Virus record (IMG/VR): IMGVR_UViG_3300050821_001428
Coordinates: 1 to 64,000 of that record
DNA from: a virus
Reading direction: 5' to 3' (one strand)
Length of the DNA: 64,000 bases
In this document: in pieces, positions 44,031 through 51,024 of the stretch
Layout of the letters: the number at the start of each line of letters is the position of its first letter
Numbering within the stretch: the stretch's first letter is position 1
Translations under genes and position numbers: made by a program
Notes under the pieces: generated by a model
What the model saw: only the letters and a program-made list of their open reading frames with translations
The model's database searches: none
Told to the model about the DNA's origin: nothing

Positions 44031-44444
44031 TTATTTGGCTCCGGAATAACTTGATGATGGACTCACCGCACCATCAATACAGTTGATATAAATAAATTCA
44101 CTTTGTTGGGCGTTCAACGTTCCGCCATGTGCTTGCTGCGCCAACTCGCACAGTTGGCTCAAATCCGCATATTGTTCCGCCTTTAGAGCAATTACTTCAT
44201 TACCTTGTACGTCTGGGGACTGAATTTGTGCTGTAATGGTTTCAATGTTCTGAAACTGACCATCAATCTCTGATGCGAGATTGGACTGATATCCAATGGA
44301 ATTTCGGATCATCAGAGTTGTACGATTCTCGTTTTGATTGTTAAACCACCAACCAAGTTGCCAACCACCAAATACAATTACAGCAATTATTAGGATTGCT
44401 GTAAACGATCCACCGACAATCACCATCTTTTTAATCTTCTTCAC
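44031..44444 (-). CDS. Membrane-anchored protein
   Basis: A 137-residue protein with a GTG start and AAAGG upstream. A single N-terminal transmembrane helix (FTAILIIAVIVFGGWQLGWW) is followed by a helical outside domain with two Cys (LCELAQQ, YINCIDG). It probably forms an envelope pair with the lipoprotein two bases downstream. Confidence 0.6.
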   Translation of the reverse strand: MKKIKKMVIVGGSFTAILIIAVIVFGGWQLGWWFNNQNENRTTLMIRNSIGYQSNLASEIDGQFQNIETITAQIQSPDVQGNEVIALKAEQYADLSQLCELAQQAHGGTLNAQQSEFIYINCIDGAVSPSSSYSGAK

Positions 44445-44529
44445 TAATCGTTTACCTTTATTTTAGTTGACCTACACTTCTACAGTGTAGCAGACAAATG
44501 TGATGGCTGAAATGACTGAAAAGTCAAAG

Positions 44530-44602
44530 TACCGGGAGCGAGAGTCGAACTCGCGCACATTAGATTAAAAGTCTACTGCTCTGGCCACTGAGCTACCCCG
44601 GC
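44530..44602 (-). tRNA. tRNA-Lys(TTT)
   Basis: Acceptor GCCGGGG/TCCCGGT, anticodon loop CTTTTAA, T-arm GCGAG-TTCGACT-CTCGC. Confidence 0.88.
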
Positions 44603-44605
44603 TTA

Positions 44606-44678
44606 AGCCCTTGACAGGAATTGCACCTGCGACACACGGTTTCGTAGACCGACGCTCTCTCTACTGAGCTACAAGGGC
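44606..44678 (-). tRNA. tRNA-Arg(ACG)
   Basis: Acceptor GCCCTTG/CAAGGGC, anticodon loop CTACGAA. The T-loop is TGCAATT instead of TTCRANY, which is unusual. Confidence 0.82.
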
Positions 44679-44731
44679 TGGTTGGAGAGATTAATAGCTC
44701 TCTCCGGGCTATGATTCTTATTCTATCACGG

Positions 44732-45403
44732 TTAGGCTAGAGTTTCAACCCGATCGTAATCGTACTCCGATAGAGAGTATGCACCCTTGGTAGAAAGGAA
44801 CCCTCCTTTTACATGGTCGTGCATAATCTGTGCTTCGTATACCTGTCCTTCTTCTCCCGAAAGGGCTAATTCGTAAATCTTAGGATGCTCTTCCTTTAGT
44901 TCATCTAGCAACTTCTGGGCAAATATACGTTCATGATCCCTTAGATAAGGAACAATGCTCTTCCCGGTACCATCTCCACGGTAATGAAGGTCACGGTGCC
45001 GTCCGACGCACAGAGGAATCGTACAAACAGATCTAGCAGCATAGCTAACGTAGTTATCAAGCTCCTTCATAAGCCATCTAGGGATGAAGTGATGCCTAGT
45101 AATCCGACCTTCACATTCCCATCCATGTATAGCACAGATGCGGCAGGTTGGCTGGATTTGGGACTCGATCTTACGTAATCGGCGGCGTTCAAGAATCTCA
45201 GGAGGAACTACAATAGTATTAGAAGCTAACCTTAGACGAAATAAGACCTGCTTTTGTGTAAGCCCTTCATCCAATAGATCATCTAATTCTGCATCCTCAT
45301 AGTCGGCAAGAAGTTCCAATTGCTCTACTGTAGCCCGACTTTTTTGATCAAACCAAAAGACTTGGTTAGAACGCGGATCATCAAACCAACGAGCGCGAGA
45401 CAT
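44732..45403 (-). CDS. HNH-type endonuclease
   Basis: A 223-residue protein. CRICAIHGWECEG, RITRHHFIPRWLMK and CVGRHRDLHYRGDG form a zinc-braced HNH-like centre, as in homing endonucleases of phage tRNA arrays. The N-terminal region has helix-turn-helix character (LTQKQVLFRLRLASN). AAAGGAG precedes the ATG at 45403. It lies between tRNA-Arg(ACG) and tRNA-Glu(CTC). Confidence 0.6.
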   Translation of the reverse strand: MSRARWFDDPRSNQVFWFDQKSRATVEQLELLADYEDAELDDLLDEGLTQKQVLFRLRLASNTIVVPPEILERRRLRKIESQIQPTCRICAIHGWECEGRITRHHFIPRWLMKELDNYVSYAARSVCTIPLCVGRHRDLHYRGDGTGKSIVPYLRDHERIFAQKLLDELKEEHPKIYELALSGEEGQVYEAQIMHDHVKGGFLSTKGAYSLSEYDYDRVETLA

Positions 45404-45435
45404 GAACTCTCCTTTCCTAAATTCGGGTTGCAAAG

Positions 45436-45508
45436 TACCGATACGGAGAATTGAACTCCGATTTACGCGCTGAGAACGCGCTGTCCTACACCATTAGACG
45501 ATACCGGC
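45436..45508 (-). tRNA. tRNA-Glu(CTC)
   Basis: Acceptor GCCGGTA/TATCGGT, anticodon arm GCGCG-TTCTCAG-CGCGT, T-arm CGGAG-TTCAATT-CTCCG. Confidence 0.9.
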
Positions 45509-45579
45509 TTAGGTTGAATTTTTACTACTTTAGGTTCTTCATTAGCTTTCTTAATTTTTACAATCATCATCTACAATTC

Positions 45580-45850
45580 TATCCAGGGTAGATATATGTA
45601 TCTATAGCCAGATGTACAAGATTACGCCCCTGTTTAGCGCCGAGGGGCAAGGCGGAAGGACATGGCGGTAGCACCCAGCATACACTTATCCTCAGATTAT
45701 CCCCGCCTTTTCCGCACGGCATTAGGGACCATGAATTTCGTTACAGTTACAAGTACTCCCACGGCATACTGCCAGCCGCTCGTCGGATTAAGTTGTAATC
45801 CAATGACCTCTAGGTGGGGTTTCTACATTAATGATTCAATTAACACAAAA
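45580..45850. ncRNA. Possible structured RNA, class unknown
   Basis: A 348-bp gap between tRNA-Glu and tRNA-Lys(CTT) with no credible ORF but several perfect hairpins on the minus strand: GCCCCT...AGGGGC, GGATTA...TAATCC, GGCA-GTA-TGCC and TAGATA...TATCTA. Strand and boundaries are uncertain; it may be leader/trailer sequence instead of a discrete RNA. Confidence 0.4.
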
Positions 45851-45856
45851 AGTTAA

Positions 45857-45930
45857 TACGTTGCCTCGGAGTCGAACCGAGATTTGCCGAATTAAGAGTT
45901 CGGAACTTTATCCATTTAAGTTAGCAACGC
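45857..45930 (-). tRNA. tRNA-Lys(CTT)
   Basis: Acceptor GCGTTGC/GCAACGT, anticodon arm CCGAA-CTCTTAA-TTCGG, T-arm CTCGG-TTCGACT-CCGAG. Confidence 0.9.
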
Positions 45931-45994
45931 TTATTCCTAGCTACTAGGGGTTGAAGGCTTATTTTATTACTTCGTTAATAAGTACTTTTAAAAG

Positions 45995-46077
45995 TACCCC
46001 AGGTGGGACTTGAACCCACAATCTCTTACGAGCAACCGATTTTAAGTCGGTTTGTTATACCAATTCACAACTGGGGC
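45995..46077 (-). tRNA. tRNA-Leu(TAA)
   Basis: Class II tRNA with a long variable arm. Acceptor GCCCCAG/CTGGGGT, anticodon loop CTTAAAA, T-arm GTGGG-TTCAAGT-CCCAC. Confidence 0.9.
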
Positions 46078-46083
46078 GAGAAG

Positions 46084-46154
46084 CTGGAGAATAGGGATTC
46101 GAACCCCAATAGACGGTGCCAAAAACCGTCGTCTTGCCTTTAGACGATTCTCCA
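46084..46154 (-). tRNA. tRNA-Gln(TTG)
   Basis: Acceptor TGGAGAA/TTCTCCA, anticodon arm ACGGT-TTTTGGC-ACCGT, discriminator G. Confidence 0.9.
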
Positions 46155-46170
46155 GTGATTTGTAAAATAC

Positions 46171-46461
46171 TTAATTGTTTAGTTTTCCAGGTTCAACGTT
46201 TGTCGTTGTCGCTGAATCTAGTATAGCAACTTCCTGATCAGAGTCAAGCTTTTTTGCGGGTTTGGGGGTTTTGGTTTTTAGCAACAACTCTTCAAGGATA
46301 TCTCGCTGACGCTGATTATACGGTTGGTTCTTAGTATTGAGAACTATAACACGATAATCGGCAGGGACATCTTGTGATTGACTCCATTTAGTCGCCTTTG
46401 CCGGGTCATGAGTTGTGTAACATGACACGCCACTCTTATAAAATACGCTGTAAATCTTCAT
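46171..46461 (-). CDS. Hypothetical protein
   Basis: A 96-residue protein (starts MKIYSVFYKSGVSCYTTHD), lysine-rich in the middle (KTKTPKPAKKLDSDQ), sitting between tRNA-Gln genes. No family recognised. Confidence 0.55.
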   Translation of the reverse strand: MKIYSVFYKSGVSCYTTHDPAKATKWSQSQDVPADYRVIVLNTKNQPYNQRQRDILEELLLKTKTPKPAKKLDSDQEVAILDSATTTNVEPGKLNN

Positions 46462-46502
46462 ATCATATATTATGTACCGAACTTAGGGTTCGCCATATTT
46501 GA

Positions 46503-46577
46503 TTGCCCCTCTAGGGGTCGAACCTAGATAACTCCTGGTTCAGAGCCAGGCGAGTCTGCCAATTCCTCCAAGGGGCA
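46503..46577 (-). tRNA. tRNA-Gln(CTG)
   Basis: Acceptor TGCCCCT/AGGGGCA, anticodon arm CCTGG-CTCTGAA-CCAGG, T-arm CTAGG-TTCGACC-CCTAG. Confidence 0.9.
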
Positions 46578-46583
46578 TTAGTA

Positions 46584-46659
46584 TGGCAGAGACAGGATTC
46601 GAACCTGTGATCTCCTGCGTATGAGACAGGCGGGGACGGCCTTACTCCCCTACTCCGCG
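46584..46659 (-). tRNA. tRNA-Met(CAT), second copy, possible initiator
   Basis: Anticodon arm CCTGT-CTCATAC-GCAGG and D-stem GGGG/CCCC. The acceptor pairs GCGGAG/CTCTGC but position 1-72 is a C-C mismatch, reminiscent of initiator tRNAs. The GGG run in the anticodon stem of initiators is absent, so identity is open. Confidence 0.8.
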
Positions 46660-46664
46660 TCGAG

Positions 46665-46688
46665 CCAAGTTGATATCGCTCAACTTGG
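46665..46688. terminator. Hairpin after the Tad1-like gene
   Basis: CCAAGTTGA and TCAACTTGG flank a 6-nt loop, a perfect 9-bp stem between the Tad1-like gene and tRNA-Met. Confidence 0.6.
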
Positions 46689-46717
46689 AAAGCGCAAGTC
46701 TGTTGCTAGATTATAGC

Positions 46718-47053
46718 TCAGACCGCATGGGTGCCTTCGACACCACGGGCTTCACGCGCGGTGGTGCGCTCTTGTAACTTATCAAGAGCCTCCCCAAGCA
46801 GTACGAGTGCCTGCGCGTTGTAATCGCAGGCGAACTTGGTTGATTGGTAGAACTCAATCCGGTCGACAGCGGCGGCGATCACGCCCTCTACAAACGCACC
46901 GTTCGGCTCTAGGCGGACCCCGCCGCGCGTGAGCATGTGTTCGGCAAGCGGCCCGTTCTGCCATCCGATCGTAAAGCCGACGCCGTAGGTCGTGCCACCG
47001 GCTGGATTTCCGTCGTCGTCAGTGAAGTGATGGCTCTCGATTGTCTGCAACAT
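46718..47053 (-). CDS. Tad1-like protein (anti-Thoeris/anti-CBASS sponge candidate)
   Basis: A 111-residue protein from ATG 47053, with AAAGGAG upstream. It carries GGTTYGVGFTIGWQNGPL, EPNGAFVEGVI, RIEFYQSTKFACDYN and RTTAREARGVEGTH. From memory, this pattern and the Asn-to-Arg spacing (17 and 21 residues, matching N92, R109 and R113 as I recall them from cbTad1) point to the Tad1 family. Tad1 proteins bind signal nucleotides of Thoeris and CBASS defences. The gene is GC-richer than its neighbours. Family assignment needs a profile search. Confidence 0.55.
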   Translation of the reverse strand: MLQTIESHHFTDDDGNPAGGTTYGVGFTIGWQNGPLAEHMLTRGGVRLEPNGAFVEGVIAAAVDRIEFYQSTKFACDYNAQALVLLGEALDKLQERTTAREARGVEGTHAV

Positions 47054-47124
47054 CACAGTAACTCCTTTTCTCTCGATTAACGAAATATTGTCAGTATATC
47101 TTTCATCTTGATTGAATTGTACAG

Positions 47125-47208
47125 TGCCGATGGAGGGAGTCGAACCCTCACGTCTGTCAAGACACTGGGATTTGAAGCCAGCATGTATACCAATTTCATC
47201 ACATCGGC
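47125..47208 (-). tRNA. tRNA-Leu(CAA)
   Basis: Class II tRNA with a TGTC...GACA variable arm. Acceptor GCCGATG/CATCGGC; anticodon loop TTCAAAT with a C-C mismatch closing the stem; T-arm GAGGG-TTCGACT-CCCTC. Confidence 0.82.
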
Positions 47209-47278
47209 TTGTCTGGTTGCGTGATTTTATCAAGCTAGCATCATATTATTACACGCCATTACCTGCTGCCACGACCAT

Positions 47279-47323
47279 AGCACCACGGAGAATCGAACTC
47301 CGATTACAAGATTGAACTATTTA
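47279..47323 (-). pseudogene. tRNA 3' half (Thr-like) abutting tRNA-Glu
   Basis: An intact T-arm (CGGAG-TTCGATT-CTCCG) and 3' acceptor strand plus part of an anticodon arm (CTTGTAA) lie directly after tRNA-Glu(TTC). The 5' half is missing. Confidence 0.6.
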
Positions 47324-47397
47324 TAGCTCCAGCGGGGTTCGAACCCGCAATCTTTTCCTTGAAAGGGAAACGAGATAAACCATTACTCTATGGAGCC
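47324..47397 (-). tRNA. tRNA-Glu(TTC)
   Basis: Acceptor GGCTCCA/TGGAGCT, anticodon arm TTTCC-CTTTCAA-GGAAA, T-arm GCGGG-TTCGAAC-CCCGC. Confidence 0.9.
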
Positions 47398-47420
47398 AAG
47401 ATTTTCTAGTACGACCTACA

Positions 47421-47451
47421 AGTATAGCAGAGGGCGCTCATACAGTGTCAA
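47421..47451 (-). promoter_or_regulatory. Promoter within the tRNA array
   Basis: TTGACA - 19 bp - TATACT upstream of tRNA-Glu(TTC). The spacing is long. Confidence 0.5.
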
Positions 47452-47541
47452 TTTCCGCATCGCTTGTATCTAGGTGCCATATTTTCATCCACAAAGAAAT
47501 ACCACCGACTCTTTTGATGAATTTATCAGGCCGGATTACGA

Positions 47542-47762
47542 CCCTACAACGCTCCAAGGTTTGAGGTTATCGCACGATCCGCCCGGTTCCTGCGCTCCCT
47601 CTTAGTAGGCCCAGATACCCTGGGTTCGGTGCGAGAATTTTGGCCCGGCGTGTTCCGGATCAAGTCTCGCCCGACAGCACTGTGCCGGTTCGTCATGAAA
47701 ATCATGTAGCACATGTGTTGGGCGGCAAGTTCGATAACTTCAAACCTTGGAGCGTTGTAGGG
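47542..47762. ncRNA. Structured RNA closed by a 31-bp helix
   Basis: The bases at 47542-47572 and 47732-47762 are reverse complements over 31 positions with one mismatch. Inside lie further helices, such as CGCCCGACA with TGTTGGGCG, and CCCAG...CTGGG. No credible ORF runs through it. It lies between tRNA genes, where large phage RNAs such as GOLLD and ROOL are known, but it is shorter than those and I cannot assign a class. Confidence 0.65.
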
Positions 47763-47796
47763 GAAGCTTTTCAAGGCTCGCATTTTCCTGACAACA

Positions 47797-47841
47797 GTCC
47801 AGATGAGAGGAATCGAACCTCCACCGGGGGTTAGCCCGTAA
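47797..47841 (-). pseudogene. tRNA 3' half abutting tRNA-Ser(CGA)
   Basis: T-arm GGAGG-TTCGATT-CCTCT with a 3' acceptor strand and an anticodon-arm-like CTAACCC loop, directly after tRNA-Ser. The 5' half is absent, the same architecture as at 47279. Confidence 0.55.
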
Positions 47842-47931
47842 CGGAAGGTACGGGGATCGAACCCGTAAGGCACTTTCGTGCTCGTCACTTTTCGAGAGTG
47901 GTCCCATCGCCAACCATTGGGTTGCCCTTCC
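47842..47931 (-). tRNA. tRNA-Ser(CGA)
   Basis: Class II tRNA. Acceptor GGAAGGG/ACCTTCC, anticodon loop CTCGAAA, long variable arm, discriminator G. Confidence 0.9.
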
Positions 47932-48050
47932 AAGAATTCATCATTCATTGCATGTTCATATGTGCAATTTATAGTTGATCTACCGTCAAGTTCGCATGGC
48001 ATAACGGTTTAGTAAACCGCTCCAATACCGTTATGGTTATATTTCCTTGG

Positions 48051-48116
48051 CACCAGTGAGGGGACTTTCACCGCCTATCTGCCCGTGGGCTATTCTAATA
48101 ATTAAACTACACTGAT
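48051..48116 (-). pseudogene. Degenerate tRNA with lost anticodon loop
   Basis: Acceptor ATCAGTG/CACTGGT and a D-arm-like segment are present. The anticodon arm is reduced to GCCC-AC-GGGC and the T-loop is TGAAAGT, so it should not decode. Confidence 0.45.
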
Positions 48117-48120
48117 GTAG

Positions 48121-48206
48121 CGGAGGGACAGGGAATCGAACCCTGTGGACGCTCATCACGTTTTATACCGTTTCCAGCGATATTCCTAGCCATTTGGGTT
48201 CCCTCC
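48121..48206 (-). tRNA. tRNA-Ser(GGA)
   Basis: Class II tRNA. Acceptor GGAGGGA/TCCCTCC, anticodon arm TATCG-CTGGAAA-CGGTA, discriminator G. Confidence 0.85.
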
Positions 48207-48252
48207 AAGTGTACGTTCCCGATGACAATTTAACACACTACTTCGCACTTGG

Positions 48253-48459
48253 CTATTTCTTCAAACAGCATAACTTCAGAGCGTCGAGTCGGGGAGCAGC
48301 ACTGCGTGACGCGCGCGTCCCACCTGCTGCTCGCGGATCATCATCGCGGACGGCATCTCGACGCACGGCAACCGACGACAACGGCTCCTGGGAGCCGTAC
48401 TGATCGAAGAAGCCGATCCGAATGCGCTTCTGGAGCGCACGATCACCGTAGTCAGTCAT
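48253..48459 (-). CDS. Hypothetical GC-rich small protein
   Basis: A 68-residue Arg/Ala/Asp-rich ORF. Its ATG overlaps the stop of a 22-residue ORF (MSSGKLAVAGG...), which itself overlaps a 15-residue ORF, a chain of coupled starts behind the promoter at 48574. No family; the opposite strand is also open. Confidence 0.35.
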   Translation of the reverse strand: MTDYGDRALQKRIRIGFFDQYGSQEPLSSVAVRRDAVRDDDPRAAGGTRASRSAAPRLDALKLCCLKK

Positions 48460-48573
48460 CAGAACGTGAAGTGTATGCCGTTGTCGGAATCCCGCCAGCC
48501 ACAGCTAGTTTACCAGAACTCATACGCGTAAGCCCTGGTCGAGAATAATATACATCACCGGATTCATATCTAC

Positions 48574-48602
48574 AGTATAGCATATCAGACTAGAGTCGCC
48601 AA
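48574..48602 (-). promoter_or_regulatory. Promoter within the tRNA array
   Basis: TTGGCG - 17 bp - TATACT upstream of the coupled small ORFs and tRNA-Ser(GGA). A GTGACTC/GAGTCAC hairpin lies just upstream (about 48609-48650). Confidence 0.6.
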
Positions 48603-48649
48603 CTTATGGTGACTCCTCATGCTCCTTCCGCCACAAGGTGGATGAGTCA

Positions 48650-48741
48650 CGGATAGAGTGGGGGTCGAACCCACAAGGGCTTATTCATCCTCGTCGCTTT
48701 TCAAGAGCGATGCCGTCGGCCAACTATCGGCTTGCCTATCC
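48650..48741 (-). tRNA. tRNA-Ser(TGA)
   Basis: Class II tRNA. Acceptor GGATAG/CTATCC, anticodon arm TCGCT-CTTGAAA-AGCGA, discriminator G. Confidence 0.9.
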
Positions 48742-48747
48742 ATAAAA

Positions 48748-48829
48748 AGCCAGTGTGAGAATCGAACTCACTCCCCGTTATGGGCGATACGTGTTGCAGA
48801 CGCCGGTGTTACCATTCCACCAACTGGCC
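48748..48829 (-). tRNA. tRNA-Cys(GCA) with long variable arm
   Basis: Acceptor GGCCAGT/ACTGGCT, anticodon loop CTGCAAC, T-arm GTGAG-TTCGATT-CTCAC and discriminator T, the Cys identity base. The variable region is about 16 nt with a CCC...GGG stem, so the body is class II, which is unusual for Cys. Confidence 0.78.
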
Positions 48830-48913
48830 GTTATACCCCAATTCCCCAAAAGGGCTGCTGCCGGTCGAGCTAATATTAGCCTTTACCTACTCGGGGTTTG
48901 ATAGGTAGCAAAG

Positions 48914-48986
48914 CTGCTCAGATAGGACTTGAACCTATAACCATCGCCTTAACAGGGCGTTGCACCGCCAATTGTGCTACTGAGCA
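48914..48986 (-). tRNA. tRNA-Asn(GTT)
   Basis: Acceptor TGCTCAG/CTGAGCA, anticodon loop CTGTTAA, T-arm ATAGG-TTCAAGT-CCTAT, discriminator G. Confidence 0.9.
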
Positions 48987-49170
48987 TTGTTATTCCATCT
49001 TCAACTTCCATGTGACAATTTGAACATAATAAAATACATTTACTAGCTTCTGCTCTCATTTTAGCTAATCCAGGGATTTTACCCTTCCATGCTAAATGGA
49101 ACAACTTCGTAGTGGGATCTATATGGTGAAAATGTAAGGCTCTCATACATTTATCATATCCGCAAATCAC
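48949..49170 (-). pseudogene. HNH endonuclease fragment
   Basis: About 70 residues with ICGYDKCMRALHFHHIDP and CILLCSNCHMEVEDG, the zinc and HNH signature. There is only a GTG start, nothing upstream in frame, and the 3' end runs into tRNA-Asn. It looks like the remnant of an HNH gene of the type at 50463 and 53248. Confidence 0.6.
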
Positions 49171-49203
49171 ACAGATTGTCCATAAAACCTATGATCCGTT
49201 AAG

Positions 49204-49293
49204 CAGAGGGTAGGGGATTCGAACCCCTGATACACGTCTAAGGTGTATGACGGTTTAGCAAACCGTTCTCGTCAGCCACTTGAGTAACCCTCT
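49204..49293 (-). tRNA. tRNA-Ser(GCT)
   Basis: Class II tRNA. Acceptor AGAGGGT/ACCCTCT, anticodon arm ACGGT-TTGCTAA-ACCGT, long variable arm, discriminator G. Confidence 0.88.
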
Positions 49294-49299
49294 GAGACT

Positions 49300-49379
49300 A
49301 CAGTTCGATGACCACTGGTACACAATTAAGGTACGTCAATTTAGCAAACTGATGCAATCGGCCTCTCTGCCAACCTTCC
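49300..49379 (-). pseudogene. tRNA-Ser(GCT)-like remnant
   Basis: The 5' half looks like a Ser tRNA (GGAAGGT, GCAG...CATC, anticodon arm TCAGT-TTGCTAA-ATTGA). The T-arm and 3' acceptor do not pair properly. Confidence 0.5.
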
Positions 49380-49383
49380 AATA

Positions 49384-50046
49384 CTATACTTCAATCATTA
49401 CCGGTGAATTAAGCGGTTGGTAACGTGCATCCATTATAGCAACATTCCAAACTTCGGTTTCGCCTAATTCGTAATGGCCGAATCCTTCATGAATATGCCC
49501 ACAAATGACATGCTTAGGTTTAATATCCCTAATCATCATGTCACACTGTGCCGATCCCACATGAGGATGTAGTGCGCTGATAACCTTGTCCGCTACTCCA
49601 TAAGGAGGTCCGTGGGTTATAACTACATCCGTATCGGTATCTACGGCCTTATACTTCTCGCTTAGAGTAGCATTATCTCCGTAAAACGCCCAACCCTTTA
49701 GATTGGGAACCCATGGAATACCATAGAATCGAATATCATCTACAATGATAGCCTCATCCTCAAGATAAGTCCATCCTACATCGTAGGTAGTGTCCTTTGC
49801 ATCACCAAATACTGCGTATCTATTCTCCAGAGCGAAATCATGGTTACCAGCGATTACCAATCGGTGTTTTGCTGGCATTTTCATGGTCCAGTCTGAAAAT
49901 TCATTTCTAATCCAACTAGTACAACGATCGGTATCACGATCGTACCGAATCGGACTAATATCCCCCGCTACCACCAGAATATCGGATTCTGGAACCGCTA
50001 CAGGCAAATAGCCATGTAGATCCGAAAGAGCACAAATTGTTGTCAT
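49384..50046 (-). CDS. Metallophosphoesterase
   Basis: A 220-residue calcineurin-like phosphoesterase: CALSDLHGYLP, VVAGDISPIR, VIAGNHDFALE, VITHGPPYG and ICGHIHEGFG supply all metal ligands. AAGGAAAA precedes the ATG. Substrate unknown. Its position inside the tRNA array could mean an RNA-related role, but that is speculation. Confidence 0.82.
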   Translation of the reverse strand: MTTICALSDLHGYLPVAVPESDILVVAGDISPIRYDRDTDRCTSWIRNEFSDWTMKMPAKHRLVIAGNHDFALENRYAVFGDAKDTTYDVGWTYLEDEAIIVDDIRFYGIPWVPNLKGWAFYGDNATLSEKYKAVDTDTDVVITHGPPYGVADKVISALHPHVGSAQCDMMIRDIKPKHVICGHIHEGFGHYELGETEVWNVAIMDARYQPLNSPVMIEV

Positions 50047-50250
50047 TTTTCCTTAAGTGGACCTGCTCGCATCGAAGCGAGGTGGCCCGTAATCGTCATC
50101 AGAGATTTAGTATAGCATCTTTCTAGGACAAGAGTTACTTCAAGGACAAGCAGAGCTTGTCTCCACCAACTTAGTCTACATCTTAGGGGCGACTAGTAAC
50201 CCCGATTCCTATGCTTCTGTTGACAGGTGCATAGACCCCGTTCTGGCTAT
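50047..50250. other. Intergenic region with hairpins
   Basis: It holds a CTCGC-TTCGAT-GCGAG hairpin near 50065, a GACAAGC-TCT-GCTTGTC hairpin near 50145-50161, CTATGC...GCATAG and GGGG...CCCC stems (50180-50235) and a lone TATACT box at about 50109-50114. No ORF of note; possibly 3' UTR or small RNA. Confidence 0.4.
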
Positions 50251-50466
50251 TTAAGCAAGAACAGAAAGAACTTCACTTGCACGGATCTCGCTCTTTGCAG
50301 AGAAAGCGCCAGCAGGGATGTTCATAGGACGATATGATTCGCCAGTTAATTGTTTTGCGAGATTTAGGTGTCTCAAAACCGATGCAATTCTTAATTCGTT
50401 TTTACGAGATCGAAACCTTTCAGGCCCGTTGAAGAGAGGCAGCTTGTAATTGTAATTTGCTATCAT
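50251..50466 (-). CDS. Hypothetical small protein coupled to HNH
   Basis: A 71-residue basic protein (starts MIANYNYKLPLFNGPERFRS). Its ATG overlaps the HNH stop as ATGA. Function unknown. Confidence 0.5.
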   Translation of the reverse strand: MIANYNYKLPLFNGPERFRSRKNELRIASVLRHLNLAKQLTGESYRPMNIPAGAFSAKSEIRASEVLSVLA

Positions 50467-50882
50467 TTTTTACGTTGGTCGATACGTCTACACTCTTTGC
50501 ATTTATGTCTAGGTCTAAATGACCCATCTTTATTTGGCTCAGTATGTAAACTAAAATTATCCACAGGCAAAAATTGCTGATGCCCATGACACCACCACAT
50601 CCCTTCGGGATAATTGTTTTTATGTGGTGCTTGATTTCTTTTAATATTACAATTAAGATGTGAAAATGCAATGTTATCTAAATCCCAAAATAGATCATCA
50701 GGATTTTGAAGCCAAGGGATTTTGTGTTCAACAGATAATTCCTGAGCACACTCAATCGGTTTTTCACATACAAAACAAATATCTCTTCCGCTCTGTTGTA
50801 CAAGTTGGAAAAATATTTGTTTTCTGAGTCGAGCATAGGCAGTTGTAGTATACATACCTAACATGCTACGATAGCGTTCCAA
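50463..50882 (-). CDS. HNH endonuclease
   Basis: A 139-residue protein with CFVCEKPIECAQELSVEHKI (zinc pair and HNH His), DLDNIAFSHLNCNIKRNQ, and a C-terminal zinc-like CKECRR with an upstream WWCHGH. This is an H-N-H homing-type nuclease. A 20-nt 23S rRNA-identical sequence lies about 55 bp upstream of its start. Confidence 0.8.
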   Translation of the reverse strand: MERYRSMLGMYTTTAYARLRKQIFFQLVQQSGRDICFVCEKPIECAQELSVEHKIPWLQNPDDLFWDLDNIAFSHLNCNIKRNQAPHKNNYPEGMWWCHGHQQFLPVDNFSLHTEPNKDGSFRPRHKCKECRRIDQRKK

Positions 50883-50935
50883 AGATTTAGATTCTTATTT
50901 CATCATCTATTATATCTATGGACTATTACATTTCT

Positions 50936-50990
50936 GTAACTATAACGGTCCTAAGTAGAAATCCTACCTACACGGTAATAGCGTAACATA
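50936..50990 (+). other. 23S rRNA-like fragment (I-CeuI-type site)
   Basis: On the plus strand 50936-50955 reads GTAACTATAACGGTCCTAAG, identical to the highly conserved 23S rRNA segment that contains the I-CeuI homing site (left 19 bases of that site). The next bases (TAG, AAAT, CC) can be aligned to 23S only with small deletions. It lies between an HNH gene and tRNA-Val. Confidence 0.75.
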
Positions 50991-51024
50991 ACTTCGAACG
51001 CTGCCCATTTTTGCTACCTCTCAG

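Noticed and set aside
47544-48002. Minus-strand ORF of 152 residues
   Set aside because: It runs through the structured RNA, a tRNA fragment and tRNA-Ser(CGA); the composition is not protein-like.
48249-48548. Plus-strand ORF of 99 residues
   Set aside because: Arg/His/Ser-rich shadow of a GC-rich stretch, with no start signal.
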